A stretch of DNA of 64,000 nucleotides from Flavimaribacter sp039888615 (GTDB lineage Bacteria > Pseudomonadota > Alphaproteobacteria > Rhizobiales > Rhizobiaceae): the NCBI GenBank assembly GCA_039888615.1, contig JBDQQS010000022.1; one strand, written 5' to 3'. This document shows positions 17,948-27,663 of the stretch, piece by piece. The stretch's first letter is position 1; the number at the start of each line of letters is the position of its first letter. The position numbers were made by a program, and so were the translations under genes. The notes below the pieces were generated by a model. The model did no database searches. It was not told where the DNA came from and saw nothing but the letters and a program-made list of their open reading frames with translations.

Positions 17948-18688
17948 TTACCGATCCCACACTCCCGGTTCAGAAGTCCCGATTCCCACCCGGGTTCCAG
18001 TTTCATGCTCCCTACCGGAGGCTAGCGCCCCAGGAAACAACGGCCTCCGCGCCTTTTCAAGCGATCTTTTCGGCGGCGCCTCGCTGCAAAGATACATTCT
18101 TGCAAGGCTTTTCCGATTTTCCTTGGCTGCTTCCATGTCCAGAAGCATCGCGGCGCCGAAACCGGCGCCCGGAACCAGCACATCATCCCTCCACACCTTG
18201 AAACCCATGGAGGCGTAGAGCGAAAGAAACCTCTGCTCATCATCGGCGGCGCGCGATGCCGCGGTATCGATAAACACCCATCGGATTCTCTTTTCGTTCA
18301 TGGAACGGGCGGCGGCGAGAACCAGTTCGCTGAATACGGGTTTTGACCGCCAATCTTCACGCACCATGGCCCGCGTGACCACGCCTCCTCTTTCCATAGT
18401 CAACGGGCTCACGTCGAGAATCCTGAATTCCGTGATACAAAAGTTCTGAACAAATCTGTCGAAACCATTGAAGCGTATCGACCCGATGACTTCATTGTTC
18501 CCGTCAAAGGCTGCGAAGTTCGTCGCGAACGTATCAATGGTATCTTTGAGAAACCGGTTCTTGTGATCGGCGACGTTCTCGAACAATCCCTTTTTCTCGA
18601 CATATTCCGCGTATCGAAAACGGAAAAGCGCTTCCAGTTCCCAAGGCTCGCTACACTCCCTTACCGACCAGTCAGTGTTCATCAGCAT
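17948..18688 (-). CDS. FeeM/LuxI-type N-acyltransferase, copy 2
   Basis: Paralogue of the protein at 14304-14939, about 80% identical over the first 198 residues by eye. It has the same RFRYAEYVE, DTIDTF, GSIRFNGFD, VVTRAMV and FLSLYASMGFKVW blocks. It should therefore use an acyl-ACP donor and an amine acceptor as FeeM/LuxI-type enzymes do. Both ATG codons of the N-terminal Met-Leu-Met are possible; AAGGA lies six bases before the first at 18688. The C-terminus carries about 35 extra residues, rich in Arg and Gly, absent from copy 1. They follow the last shared block and may come from loss of the original stop codon. Divergence in the acceptor half could give different products. It lies about 1.4 kb downstream of the synthase operon on the same strand. 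Confidence 0.7.
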   Translation of the reverse strand: MLMNTDWSVRECSEPWELEALFRFRYAEYVEKKGLFENVADHKNRFLKDTIDTFATNFAAFDGNNEVIGSIRFNGFDRFVQNFCITEFRILDVSPLTMERGGVVTRAMVREDWRSKPVFSELVLAAARSMNEKRIRWVFIDTAASRAADDEQRFLSLYASMGFKVWRDDVLVPGAGFGAAMLLDMEAAKENRKSLARMYLCSEAPPKRSLEKARRPLFPGALASGREHETGTRVGIGTSEPGVWDR

Positions 18689-18901
18689 TGTATTTCCTTC
18701 AGGCTGTGGTGACAGTTTGGCAATTGACTACGCAATAGCGAAAGCGGGCCGGCTTTAGGCGCCAGGCGGAAACACCTTCCTGCACGCGCCGGATGAGAAC
18801 CGTGCGCAAACCGGCCAAGGTTCGCGCATCCGCTCCAGATCGAACTTGCTCGAACCGGTTGATCTCCAAAATGATAAAGCGGCGACGTGTCCCGGTTTCC
18901 A

Positions 18902-18940
18902 CGGTTGGGCCCGCCAAGCCCCTGAAAACGTGGAATATGC
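18902..18940 (-). repeat. Degenerate repeat, copy B
   Basis: On the minus strand the core reads TTTTCAGGGGCTTGGCGGGC followed by CCAACCGT, closely matching copies A and C. It begins about 215 bases upstream of the copy 2 acyltransferase start, as copy A does for copy 1. Confidence 0.5.
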
Positions 18941-19548
18941 TCGAACAGGGCAAGCGCTTCATGGCGCCTATCTTCTTGTCAAGATAATTCCTGATCATGA
19001 ATCCGGATATCCTTATAACAGGAAACGAACTTCTTTAATTCACGTATATGCCTTAACTATATGTTTCCTATTTATATTTCTTACAAATGAAGCCTTTTAT
19101 GCGTGCAGGTTCGCTTTCGCCAACCGGGGCGAAGTGCGTATTTCTTGCATGTATAAAATCCAGACGCATGCCCGCAAAACAATTCAGCGAGATTTCATGC
19201 ATCTTCGTAGCTGCTGCGCCCTGTACATATCCGAAAACGGTTCAAACACTGCGTTCGAAACATTTTTCAGAACGAGTTAATTAAATCATTTTCTATCTAT
19301 GGATGCAATAGACATCCACCCAAAGATGTAATGAATTTCTATCTAAGGCTGAAACAAATTTTCATCCACAGCCGCGATAAAGTAAATGCAGCAAAGATAC
19401 TGATACTTGACAGGCGTCAACAATCCGCCTGGCGGCGGATCAGCGCAAAATGCGTTCTCCAGCGCCATTCCTACCCAGTCAATACAATTCATGCACAGTA
19501 ACTCGCCTCGTTCCCACAACGAAAACACCGCGGCGATCACCGTTTTGA

Positions 19549-19592
19549 CCGTTGGGCCAAAGCCGTCCCTGAAAGGGCTTGAAAAACTCGAA
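19549..19592 (-). repeat. Degenerate repeat, copy C
   Basis: On the minus strand it reads CTTTCAGGGACGGCTTTGGC followed by CCAACGG, related to copies A and B but with a few inserted bases. No acyltransferase-like gene follows this copy at the expected distance, so it may mark a lost third duplicate. Confidence 0.45.
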
Positions 19593-19879
19593 AGCGAAAA
19601 ACACTCTCTTGAGTTTTCACCTGCTCAGGAACGGCTTTGTCCAACAAAGCATCACCTCTGCTAACCAGAGGCTGCCTGGAGGCATATTACCATTGAGTAA
19701 ATACAACCTAGCTATTTAATATACTTTCTTCAGTAAATTCTTAGCTGACATCGATGGGCGCTTCGAGTTATGCCAACTATGCTATATAGACTGCGTAGTA
19801 TAGTTTGATGATGCGGTTTCTGCTGATTTTAGTCCATGGACAGACGTATCATACACCTTGGAAGATCGTATCATTGTGC

Positions 19880-19904
19880 TCAATTAATACATACCATTAA
19901 TTGA
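19880..19904. repeat. Perfect inverted repeat TCAATTAA-N9-TTAATTGA
   Basis: Two 8-base arms are exact reverse complements around nine bases. It lies about 170 bases downstream of the last synthase gene. Its AT-only stem makes a factor-independent terminator weak; an operator or bidirectional structure is possible. Confidence 0.4.
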
Positions 19905-20077
19905 ATTTTATAAAAATAAACATCTTAAAATTGAAGTATGCGCTCAACACTATTTGCATCTGCCGTCAATGCGAGGTCACTGCGACACGGTCCGCACAAG
20001 CGTAAGGATGAAGCGACAGGGGCGATTTCGCGGGAGCCATACGTCAGGCGACGCTGTAGCGATTGAACCCTCACCGG

Positions 20078-23000
20078 TTAACCGACGACCTCCCCGTGCC
20101 TGATCTCGTAGTGACCGTCATCCGACCAGCGCCCCTCGAACTCCGACGCCGGAAACGTCCGGTCGGCGCCAACCATGATGCGATCGCCGTCGATGCGAAC
20201 CTCTGACGGATGCAGGCGGAAGCGGTTTGCGTAATAGTCCTTTACGGCGATCGATTCACAGAGTTCTTCCGGGGATATGGAGCCATCGACGGGAAGTCCG
20301 TATAACGCTTCCAGCGTGCCCGGCAGCCAGTTCGTCAGGTTGACCAGTTCGCGGTCCACGATCGCGCCGTCGTTGCTGATATCGGCGACCGACCAGCTTT
20401 CGACGAACTTGTTGTCTTCCGCAAAGGCGCGCCTGACGGTCGGATCGAGCTTGCCGTAATGACCGATGGGCAGGAGCACCTCGATCATTGTCAGCTCCAG
20501 GATGACGACGCCGTCCATCTGCGCCTGGATCTCCATCTTGATCGTGCGGGGCGTCGGCATTCCCGCAGCTCGCGTGAAGACGTCGATGCGGCCTTCTGCC
20601 GGCAGCGGACCGTAAAGCTGCAGCTTTTCGATACGATAGGGGAAAGCCGCCATGTCCCTTGCCGCCTCGCCGAACCAGAGCGCCGGCTGCAGGTGGGGAA
20701 AGCCATGGGCAATGCCGTCCAGCAGTATCGCCGGGTCGCCGTCCGCGCGTTTGAGCGCATCGCCAGCATCGATCCAGAAACGGGATTCCGTTTTGGCGCG
20801 CGCTAAATCCCGCGCAACCTGAAACGCCTCGAAATGAAACAGTTCGCCGGAGGCGTAGGGATCGATCCCCTCGCCGTCAATCGCCACATCCGTCCACGGC
20901 GCAGGGGCCGGGTCGTGCAAAGCGACGGTCGGTTCGCAAACCCGTCCAATGCGACGCTCCCGCTCTCCGTCCCGGCGGAAGAGTTGCCGGCTGATCCGTC
21001 CGTCCGGCATTGGGAACGTCTTCGACGTCAGCAAGACCGGACCCTGATCGAGACGCAACCAGCCGCTCAGTTCCAGATCTTCGAGCGCTGTCAGAGGCTC
21101 TGATCGCTTTGCATTCAACAGGTCGCCGGCGATCGCAAGCATCGGATACACGGGAAGGCAATAGGTGGGGCAGTGATCCTTCAACCAGGGCTTTTCCCGC
21201 AGATCGACCGTCCAGCCTGACAGATCGACGGCAGGGGCGTGATGCGCCGCGCCTTCAGGCTCGGGGCTTGCGCGCTCGGCGCCGGGCTTGGCCTCACAAA
21301 TTCGAAGGGCGTAACCCGAAACCTCGTAAATTCTCAAACCATCGGCCCACAGGCTGCCGTTTGCGGTGACAAGAACCGTATCGCCTTCCTGCTCGACGGA
21401 GACGATGTCTATTTCGGTGATCACCTCCTTGTTCGTCGGAACAACCTGGCCCCGATATTTCCAGCCGAGCGTTGAACCGGCCGCCGGCGCCTCGAACCGC
21501 GGCGACAGAAAGTCGACGGTCAGACCCTTGAGATTGACAGCGGCCTTGAACAGGCTGAACAGTGCTTCCAGACCGAGCGAACCGGGCTGAACCGGATCCT
21601 CGTAGAAATGCGCCTTGAAGTACCAGCTCGAGGGATCGATCCGCTGGCGGCCGGTGACGCGTCCGAGCCCCGCCTTGCCGCCCCCGGGCCAGAAACCCGT
21701 CACGGCGTCGACCATGGCGAGCTTGCCGACGGGGCGTCCGGCGGAGACCCTGTCTTCGGCGATCGACGCCACGTCGACAGGACTGGGCTCCGCAAGGGCG
21801 GCGCGCATTACGTCCGTTACCGGAAGGCCCTTCTGGCTCGCGAGCGCATCGGCGGGGAAAAATCCGAAATCGGTCTTGAGGCTGAGGATCACGCCCTCGG
21901 CCGAGCGGCAGACGACCTCGTAGAAGACGATCGTCATCGGTCCGGCGACGACGCTCTTGGTGAAGGTCGCCTCGATGGTGAGCACGCCGGCGTCAGGCCG
22001 CACCTCGCGCTCCAGGAGGACGTCCGATCCGTCGAGATTGCGGAATTTCAGATCGCCGGCGAGCGCAAAGCCCATGTAGGAGGCAAGCCACCCGCAGGGC
22101 TGCAACAGAACTTCGGACAAAACCGAAAACGGCATCACGCCATTGCCGCCGTCTGCGAAGTACCAGGCGTCCGGCTTTACGTCGAATTCGGCGACGACCT
22201 TGCCGCCGGGCGTCGGCTTGCCCGGCTCGCAATCGGCGGAGACGATCCGGGAGACACAGTGATAGGGCGGTCCAGGCAGGCGCGGCACGCTGCTCTCGTA
22301 GTCGAAGCGCTCATACATCGAACCGAAGGCGTCGGAGGGTCTGCCCCAGGCGCAGGCGAGCAGGGCCCGGTGGTCGCCGGGCACGTCGCCGGTCGGCGAT
22401 ACGACGCGCGGGTCGGATGCGGCGTCATGCGCGGCTTCGCGGTGATAGAGCGGCCAGTCGCGCGCCAGCTTCATCCCGAAACGGCGGCACAGGAACACCT
22501 TGTGGCCGTCGCAGGACGCAAGAAGCGCGGCGTAGATGGTGGGTTCGTCCCCGTCGAAGATGTCTTCGACGAAGATTTCGTAGGTGATGGCGTGGGGCTT
22601 GTCGGGAATGACCTGCCCGCGGCATACGAACTTGAAGGCTTCTTCGGTGACCGGACGGAATATCCAGCCGTCGCGCTTTTGCGTGAAGCCGAGGGCCGCC
22701 ATGTAGAACGCCAGCGTCTGGGTCGCGGCTTCCGCCATCAGCGTTCCTGGCATGCACGGATCATTCTTGAAGTGGCCGTCATAGAACCAGGCGTCGGTAG
22801 GCGCTTCGTATTCCGCCTTGATGTAGCCGCGCCCCCAGGGGCCTCCGGCGGGATCGAACGCGCTGACGTGATCGATCAGCTGCATCCACCCGGAGGGTAT
22901 GCCGGGCGTGCGCTGATGGGCGGCCGCGAGTTCGAAACCGGCGCCGAAACAGGCGAATGCGTTGCCGGCCGCAAAGGCGCGCACGTCATCGTGCGAGAAG

Positions 23001-26000
23001 CTGCTCTTGGCGCTCGGGCATGGCGCGGGATCGAGCTTCGCGTTCTGAACAGGCGCGTCTTTCTCCGGCGACCAGAGGACGCCAGCGGAATTTGCGAGTT
23101 CCTCATCGGAGAAAAAGCCGGCCTGGCCGCTGCGCACGGAACTGACCAGACGGTCGCCGATGCGCGCGTCGTAGCGGAAGAAAAACAGCCGCGTATCGCC
23201 AAGCTTGGCGTGACTGTCGATGTGAATCTGGAAACGTACGGTGTCGTCGACCGTCGGGAGCGGTCCGTCATGGAAGGTGATTTCACAGCCGAGCAGCCGG
23301 TACACGCGTTCGTCGCGGTTGAGGAAATCGGCGCCAAGCCAGGAAATCAGCAGGAGGTCGGCCTGTCCGGATTCGATCAGAAGACCGGTGGGCATGTATC
23401 CGTGGTGGAGATACCAGGCGTCTCTCGTAATATCCGTTTCCGTCCAGCATACGCCCGTGCCCATGGACCCCGATTCGCCCGCCATGCCGAGGACGCGGTC
23501 GGCAAGCAGAAGCGGCGGTTGCGGCATACGGCATTGGCGCCTGTACCCGTCCTGCTGCGCAAACAGCGGGCCGAAGGCATTGGATATCTTGCCGCCGGCC
23601 AGGATTTCAAGCCGTTGGCGATCGAAAGCAGGCCCTTCCGGAGGGAGGATCTCGATTGGCGTCACGCAGCCCGGCGCCGCGTCGAAGCCGGATGTATTGG
23701 CCGAAGCGCTTACCGGTTTCGGTGGTTTCGGCGCCCCTGCCGCAGCCGCCTCAGGCGCGCTGGTCTTTTCCGACGCCGCCGGCCTGTCGGCCACTGGCGG
23801 TGTTTGCTGTGGAACAGGGAATGTCATCTGCAAACCGACCGGCGGCGCAAGATAGGGCGGAAGCGGCATGAACTGCATATACTGCGCTGTCTTTTCCGGT
23901 ATACGGCTCATGTCGCTGTCCCTTTTTCGATACTGGCCAATCACTTCGGTTTCCACGGGCGGCAAATGTGTGCTGATCGACAGCTTTCTGTCGTCGGCTT
24001 CGCCGTCTTGCCGGGCAGTTCTTTCGCCTCTCAGGCGCGCAAGGCGCGCCGACAGGCTGCTCAGGTCGACCGGAAGGCCGGCGGCGAAAAGCATGCCGGC
24101 GGCTTCGGTCAGTTGCAACAAGCTGTCGCGGTTCCGGCTGTCCATTCCGACCACCCGATGCGGCTTGTCGCCGAGCGTCGCCTTGATCGCTGCCTTCATT
24201 CCGCTGCGCGGCCCGATATCGACAAATACGCGGACGCCGTCGTCCCAGGCCTTGAGAACTGTCGGGCGGAAGTCGATCGGGTTGACGCCCTGGTCGCGGA
24301 AGCACCGCGCGAACGCGTCGCTGTCCTGCTCAACGACGTCGTGGCGCGCGTTGAAATAGAAGCGCATGGCGGAATTTTCGGTCACTGGACGCGTGTGGGC
24401 GCGCAGGTAGAAGTCGCCGATGTCGTGTGCGAAATGACCATGGAAGGCGAGATTCGTGTCCGAGCGCACGACATTGGCGTCAGGCAACCGCTTCAGGGCC
24501 TGCGCGCAGTCTTCTGCGCTTCCGCCAATCATGCACTGGTTCGGGGACACGACGATCGTGACCCAGCAGCGCGGCAAGTCTTCGACCGCCGCCTCGACCG
24601 AACTCACCGGCGCGAAGATCTCGTAGTTCTCCCATTGAACGGGCTCTCCGGCAGGAAGGTCCCACTCCTTTGCGATCATCTGGTGGTTGATCGCCAACTG
24701 CTCGTAGAAATCCTCGGCTTCGAGGTCGTCCATAATGGTTTCCGGCGCTTTCCAAACATCGTTGGCGACAAGCATGTTGCCCTCGCCGATGGAAACGCCA
24801 AGCGCAGCATTCGGGATCACGCCGAGATGGTCGCGCAGGATACGCGTATTGAGCGTCGCCACCAGCGTCGTCGCCGCGGCTTCGAAGAGATAATCGGCAG
24901 CCGTGACCGGTCTGTTTCGATACTTTGTAGCGCGGTCCAGACCGGGGGCGTGGGTCGCCTCCAGCGCTGAAATGATTTCGGGAAACGCCACGCCTGAGGC
25001 TTCTCCCATTCCGACATAGGCGGCGGCCGATCCAGGATAGACGAATGCGATTTCGCCTTCGACGGCGCTGTCACCGAAAGCAACGCCCGGTCCGACGACA
25101 GGGCGTCCCTGCTCGATCAGGCCGATCACGACCGCAATCTTTCGCTCAAGCTCCTCCCGACCTGGCGCGACGATGGAAATCCGCACTTTACCGTCGACAG
25201 ACTGCGCACGGCTTGCCAACGCCGCCTTCAGCCCATCGAGATCATCTGCGGCCGCGAAGAACATATGCGGTGCATCTGGTTCCAGGCCGAAACCGGCGGC
25301 TGCGCCGATATTGGAGAGCGTCACCGTCTGCGATTGTCCCGTGAAGGACTGGTTCGAGATAGACTGCGGATGGGTCTGCACCGATATCCCGGGCTTTTGA
25401 TCCGCAATTTCGGCGCGGGACGTGGCCTTCGCCAGAAGACAGGCCATGTCAAGAATGGAGTCGACTGCGTGGGCGTGACCAAACGGATGTCCGTCGCCAG
25501 AAGCAGGCTTTTGCTCGTCCTGAGCCCGTCGCGCAGATGCGACATCCAGCTCCGCCAGAATGGGATCGCCAGCTTTCTCCGCGTCGCTGCGCCGTTTGAG
25601 AACGAAGACGACCGCAGCGTCGCCGGATTGCCGCTTCGACGCCGGCAACACGGCCTCCGCCGCGAGGTCGTCCACCGTCGAGCGGGAGAAGTCGGCGGCG
25701 CCCGCCAGAACAAGGTCGAGTTCGCCGGACTTGAGCGCCCGGCTCGCAATCTCCAGGGCGCATGCGCCGGACAGTTCCTCGCTGGCGACTGTATAACCGA
25801 GGCCACGCCAGTCGAACTGGACGTTGATCCGGTTGGCCGGCAGGTTGGGCATGCTGCCCATCACGTAATTCTGGCCGGTCAAGCCGCCGATCGCGTCAAC
25901 CAGTTCCTTTTCCTGATCCGGGGTCGGCTGCACGCCGGCGCGCTCCAGAACCGCTCCTAGGCGATAGCGCAGACCCGGTCGGGCTGCGTCGATGTCGCAC

Positions 26001-27640
26001 GACATGCCGATCAGCGCTCCGCAACGCTCTGCGGCCGCCTCCCCGACGCCTTCCATCGCATTGCGACTGGCGGCAAGGATGGCCGTCTGCTGGGCCAGAC
26101 TGTTCTTGAGGTCGTTTGGTGGAAATTTCAGGCCTTTCAAGACCGTTTCCGTACTGTCGACAGAGTTTGCAGCTGAGACATCGCGGCCGCCAAGCACAGC
26201 CGAAAGGTCATCCAGGTCGTTCACGCCTCCGGCGATGACGCCGACGCCGCAGATGACGACCGGGTCGTCGGAAACCGGCGGGACGACGGAATAGACGGGC
26301 CTATCGGGCCTGTATTCTTCGAGGATGAGATGGGCGTTGTTTCCGCCAAAACCGAAATTGCTGATCCCGGCGCGGCGGCCGTCGCCTTCGGGCCAATCTT
26401 CCGTCGATTTCAAAAGCCGCAGGAAGGAACCCTGGAACTCGTCTATCGGATCCTCGGCATGGATGGTCGCCGGACGCTTGCCGCGCCGCATGGCCTGCGT
26501 GACCTTGATCAGGGCGCCGGCGCCAGCCGCCGTGATCAGATGACCCAGATTCGACTTCAGCGATCCGACCGGCAGGTCCCCGGATCCACCGAACACGGCC
26601 TGGGCGCTCGTCAGCTCAATCCTGTCTCCGGTCGGCGTGCCGGTCGCATGGCACTCGAGCATCGATATCGTCGACGGCGCAATGTCGGCCATCTCGTAGG
26701 CCCGTTTGATCGCCGAAATCTGTCCGTCGCGATCGGGCGCGAGCAATCCGCCGCGCCGTCCGTCATTGGACAGACCGACGCCGCGGATCACGCCGAGAAT
26801 GTCGTCCCTGTCGGCAATGGCGTCGTCAAGTCGCTTGAGCACGAGCGCCGCCGCGCCTTCCGCTGGCAATAATCCGTCCGCCTGGCGACTGAAGGGAGAG
26901 CTTTTGCCGGTCTTGCTGAGCGCCTTGATCTCGGAAAAGCCGAGGTGGAGGAAAATATTGTCGGTTCCCGAAATGGCGCCGGCGATCGCAATATCAGCCG
27001 AGCCGTTCTGCAGATAATCGCAGGCGATCTTGATGGCGTAGAGCGATGAGGCGCAGGCTGCGTCGAGGCAGAAAGCCGGACCGTCTGCGCCGATCGCGCG
27101 GGCAAGCAGATGCGCCGGACGACCTGAAGAATACCGGTTCGCCCAGTATCGGCGTCCTTCCGGCGTATCGCCTGGCACGCGCGACGCCAAACCCAACGGC
27201 TCTTCCAGATAGACCCGTTGGGCGATTTCGACGAGGCTGGCGGAGGGGTAGGAATTGTTGCCGAGAACGACGGCTGACCGCCGACCGGCCAGATCATCGA
27301 TGCGCGCCTGGCGCATGGCCTGTCGCGCAGCGTCGAAAAGCCATTTGACTGAGCGGTCGAGAGTGGCGACCTCATCCTGCGGGATGCGGAACCCGGACGT
27401 GTCGAACATCTCGTCGAAGCCGGTGATAAAGCCGCCCCGCTGCGGGACCTGGCGCGATCCGCTCCGAAAGGCCTCGCCATCCGGCCCGATGATCTTGTCG
27501 GGTTCAACAGGCCACGCGGTTTTCGGCGCAGGGGTCGTCAGGTCGCGTCCTTGCTCCACGGCCTCCCACAGCGCATCCGGTGAAGAGGCGCCGGGGAGGA
27601 TGCACCCCTGTCCGACCAGCGCGATTGGAACAAAGGACAT
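20078..27640 (-). CDS. PUFA-synthase-like subunit: KS-CLF-AT-DH-DH-PS/DH (PfaC/Pfa3 type)
   Basis: A 2520-residue iterative synthase subunit. Domains in order are as follows. Ketosynthase is residues 1-445 (Cys196 in DAACASS, His331 in HATGTPTGD, His367 in NLGH). A chain-length-factor-like KS spans 458-690, with the catalytic Cys position aligning to Glu622. An AT-like domain covers about 860-1200, its nucleophile motif GVSIGE (Ser950) instead of GHSxGE. A linker of about 120 residues follows. FabA-like double-hotdog DH1 is about 1370-1730 (His1623 in HFKNDPCMPGT), and DH2 is about 1780-2115 (His2011 in HFYEDPVQPG). A PS-type dehydratase covers about 2140-2400 (His2156 in PWLKDHCP, Asp2308). 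The last 90 residues are undefined. GAGGGGAA precedes the ATG, 23 bases after the KS-MAT subunit. Canonical PfaC ends after DH-DH; PS-DH normally ends PfaA. Product unknown. Confidence 0.85.
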   Translation of the reverse strand: MSFVPIALVGQGCILPGASSPDALWEAVEQGRDLTTPAPKTAWPVEPDKIIGPDGEAFRSGSRQVPQRGGFITGFDEMFDTSGFRIPQDEVATLDRSVKWLFDAARQAMRQARIDDLAGRRSAVVLGNNSYPSASLVEIAQRVYLEEPLGLASRVPGDTPEGRRYWANRYSSGRPAHLLARAIGADGPAFCLDAACASSLYAIKIACDYLQNGSADIAIAGAISGTDNIFLHLGFSEIKALSKTGKSSPFSRQADGLLPAEGAAALVLKRLDDAIADRDDILGVIRGVGLSNDGRRGGLLAPDRDGQISAIKRAYEMADIAPSTISMLECHATGTPTGDRIELTSAQAVFGGSGDLPVGSLKSNLGHLITAAGAGALIKVTQAMRRGKRPATIHAEDPIDEFQGSFLRLLKSTEDWPEGDGRRAGISNFGFGGNNAHLILEEYRPDRPVYSVVPPVSDDPVVICGVGVIAGGVNDLDDLSAVLGGRDVSAANSVDSTETVLKGLKFPPNDLKNSLAQQTAILAASRNAMEGVGEAAAERCGALIGMSCDIDAARPGLRYRLGAVLERAGVQPTPDQEKELVDAIGGLTGQNYVMGSMPNLPANRINVQFDWRGLGYTVASEELSGACALEIASRALKSGELDLVLAGAADFSRSTVDDLAAEAVLPASKRQSGDAAVVFVLKRRSDAEKAGDPILAELDVASARRAQDEQKPASGDGHPFGHAHAVDSILDMACLLAKATSRAEIADQKPGISVQTHPQSISNQSFTGQSQTVTLSNIGAAAGFGLEPDAPHMFFAAADDLDGLKAALASRAQSVDGKVRISIVAPGREELERKIAVVIGLIEQGRPVVGPGVAFGDSAVEGEIAFVYPGSAAAYVGMGEASGVAFPEIISALEATHAPGLDRATKYRNRPVTAADYLFEAAATTLVATLNTRILRDHLGVIPNAALGVSIGEGNMLVANDVWKAPETIMDDLEAEDFYEQLAINHQMIAKEWDLPAGEPVQWENYEIFAPVSSVEAAVEDLPRCWVTIVVSPNQCMIGGSAEDCAQALKRLPDANVVRSDTNLAFHGHFAHDIGDFYLRAHTRPVTENSAMRFYFNARHDVVEQDSDAFARCFRDQGVNPIDFRPTVLKAWDDGVRVFVDIGPRSGMKAAIKATLGDKPHRVVGMDSRNRDSLLQLTEAAGMLFAAGLPVDLSSLSARLARLRGERTARQDGEADDRKLSISTHLPPVETEVIGQYRKRDSDMSRIPEKTAQYMQFMPLPPYLAPPVGLQMTFPVPQQTPPVADRPAASEKTSAPEAAAAGAPKPPKPVSASANTSGFDAAPGCVTPIEILPPEGPAFDRQRLEILAGGKISNAFGPLFAQQDGYRRQCRMPQPPLLLADRVLGMAGESGSMGTGVCWTETDITRDAWYLHHGYMPTGLLIESGQADLLLISWLGADFLNRDERVYRLLGCEITFHDGPLPTVDDTVRFQIHIDSHAKLGDTRLFFFRYDARIGDRLVSSVRSGQAGFFSDEELANSAGVLWSPEKDAPVQNAKLDPAPCPSAKSSFSHDDVRAFAAGNAFACFGAGFELAAAHQRTPGIPSGWMQLIDHVSAFDPAGGPWGRGYIKAEYEAPTDAWFYDGHFKNDPCMPGTLMAEAATQTLAFYMAALGFTQKRDGWIFRPVTEEAFKFVCRGQVIPDKPHAITYEIFVEDIFDGDEPTIYAALLASCDGHKVFLCRRFGMKLARDWPLYHREAAHDAASDPRVVSPTGDVPGDHRALLACAWGRPSDAFGSMYERFDYESSVPRLPGPPYHCVSRIVSADCEPGKPTPGGKVVAEFDVKPDAWYFADGGNGVMPFSVLSEVLLQPCGWLASYMGFALAGDLKFRNLDGSDVLLEREVRPDAGVLTIEATFTKSVVAGPMTIVFYEVVCRSAEGVILSLKTDFGFFPADALASQKGLPVTDVMRAALAEPSPVDVASIAEDRVSAGRPVGKLAMVDAVTGFWPGGGKAGLGRVTGRQRIDPSSWYFKAHFYEDPVQPGSLGLEALFSLFKAAVNLKGLTVDFLSPRFEAPAAGSTLGWKYRGQVVPTNKEVITEIDIVSVEQEGDTVLVTANGSLWADGLRIYEVSGYALRICEAKPGAERASPEPEGAAHHAPAVDLSGWTVDLREKPWLKDHCPTYCLPVYPMLAIAGDLLNAKRSEPLTALEDLELSGWLRLDQGPVLLTSKTFPMPDGRISRQLFRRDGERERRIGRVCEPTVALHDPAPAPWTDVAIDGEGIDPYASGELFHFEAFQVARDLARAKTESRFWIDAGDALKRADGDPAILLDGIAHGFPHLQPALWFGEAARDMAAFPYRIEKLQLYGPLPAEGRIDVFTRAAGMPTPRTIKMEIQAQMDGVVILELTMIEVLLPIGHYGKLDPTVRRAFAEDNKFVESWSVADISNDGAIVDRELVNLTNWLPGTLEALYGLPVDGSISPEELCESIAVKDYYANRFRLHPSEVRIDGDRIMVGADRTFPASEFEGRWSDDGHYEIRHGEVVG

Positions 27641-27663
27641 CCGAATTCCCCTCGCCCCCGGTT

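Larger units (their letters stand above)
18689..20077. other. AT-rich gene-poor region downstream of the synthase operon
   Basis: About 1.4 kb without a convincing gene. Strong AT-rich stretches occur at 19,000-19,090 and 19,680-19,960. It holds two copies of the degenerate repeat and a perfect 8-base inverted repeat. A leftward frame ending at 19,343 (CMNCIDWVGMALENAF) runs through the third repeat copy and may be a decayed gene; no family recognised. Confidence 0.4.

Noticed and set aside
14304..18688. Calling the two acyltransferases outright acyl-homoserine-lactone synthases (LuxI)
   Set aside because: The N-terminal block is LuxI-like, but the C-terminal WVFID...LYASMGFKV pattern fits FeeM-like N-acyl amino acid synthases better and no LuxR-type gene is nearby.
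21608..24970. Very long rightward open frame (1120 codons) opposite the KS-CLF-AT-DH gene
   Set aside because: It mirrors the codon phase of the GC-rich synthase gene on the other strand, has Arg/His/Gly-rich composition and no recognisable domain or ribosome site.
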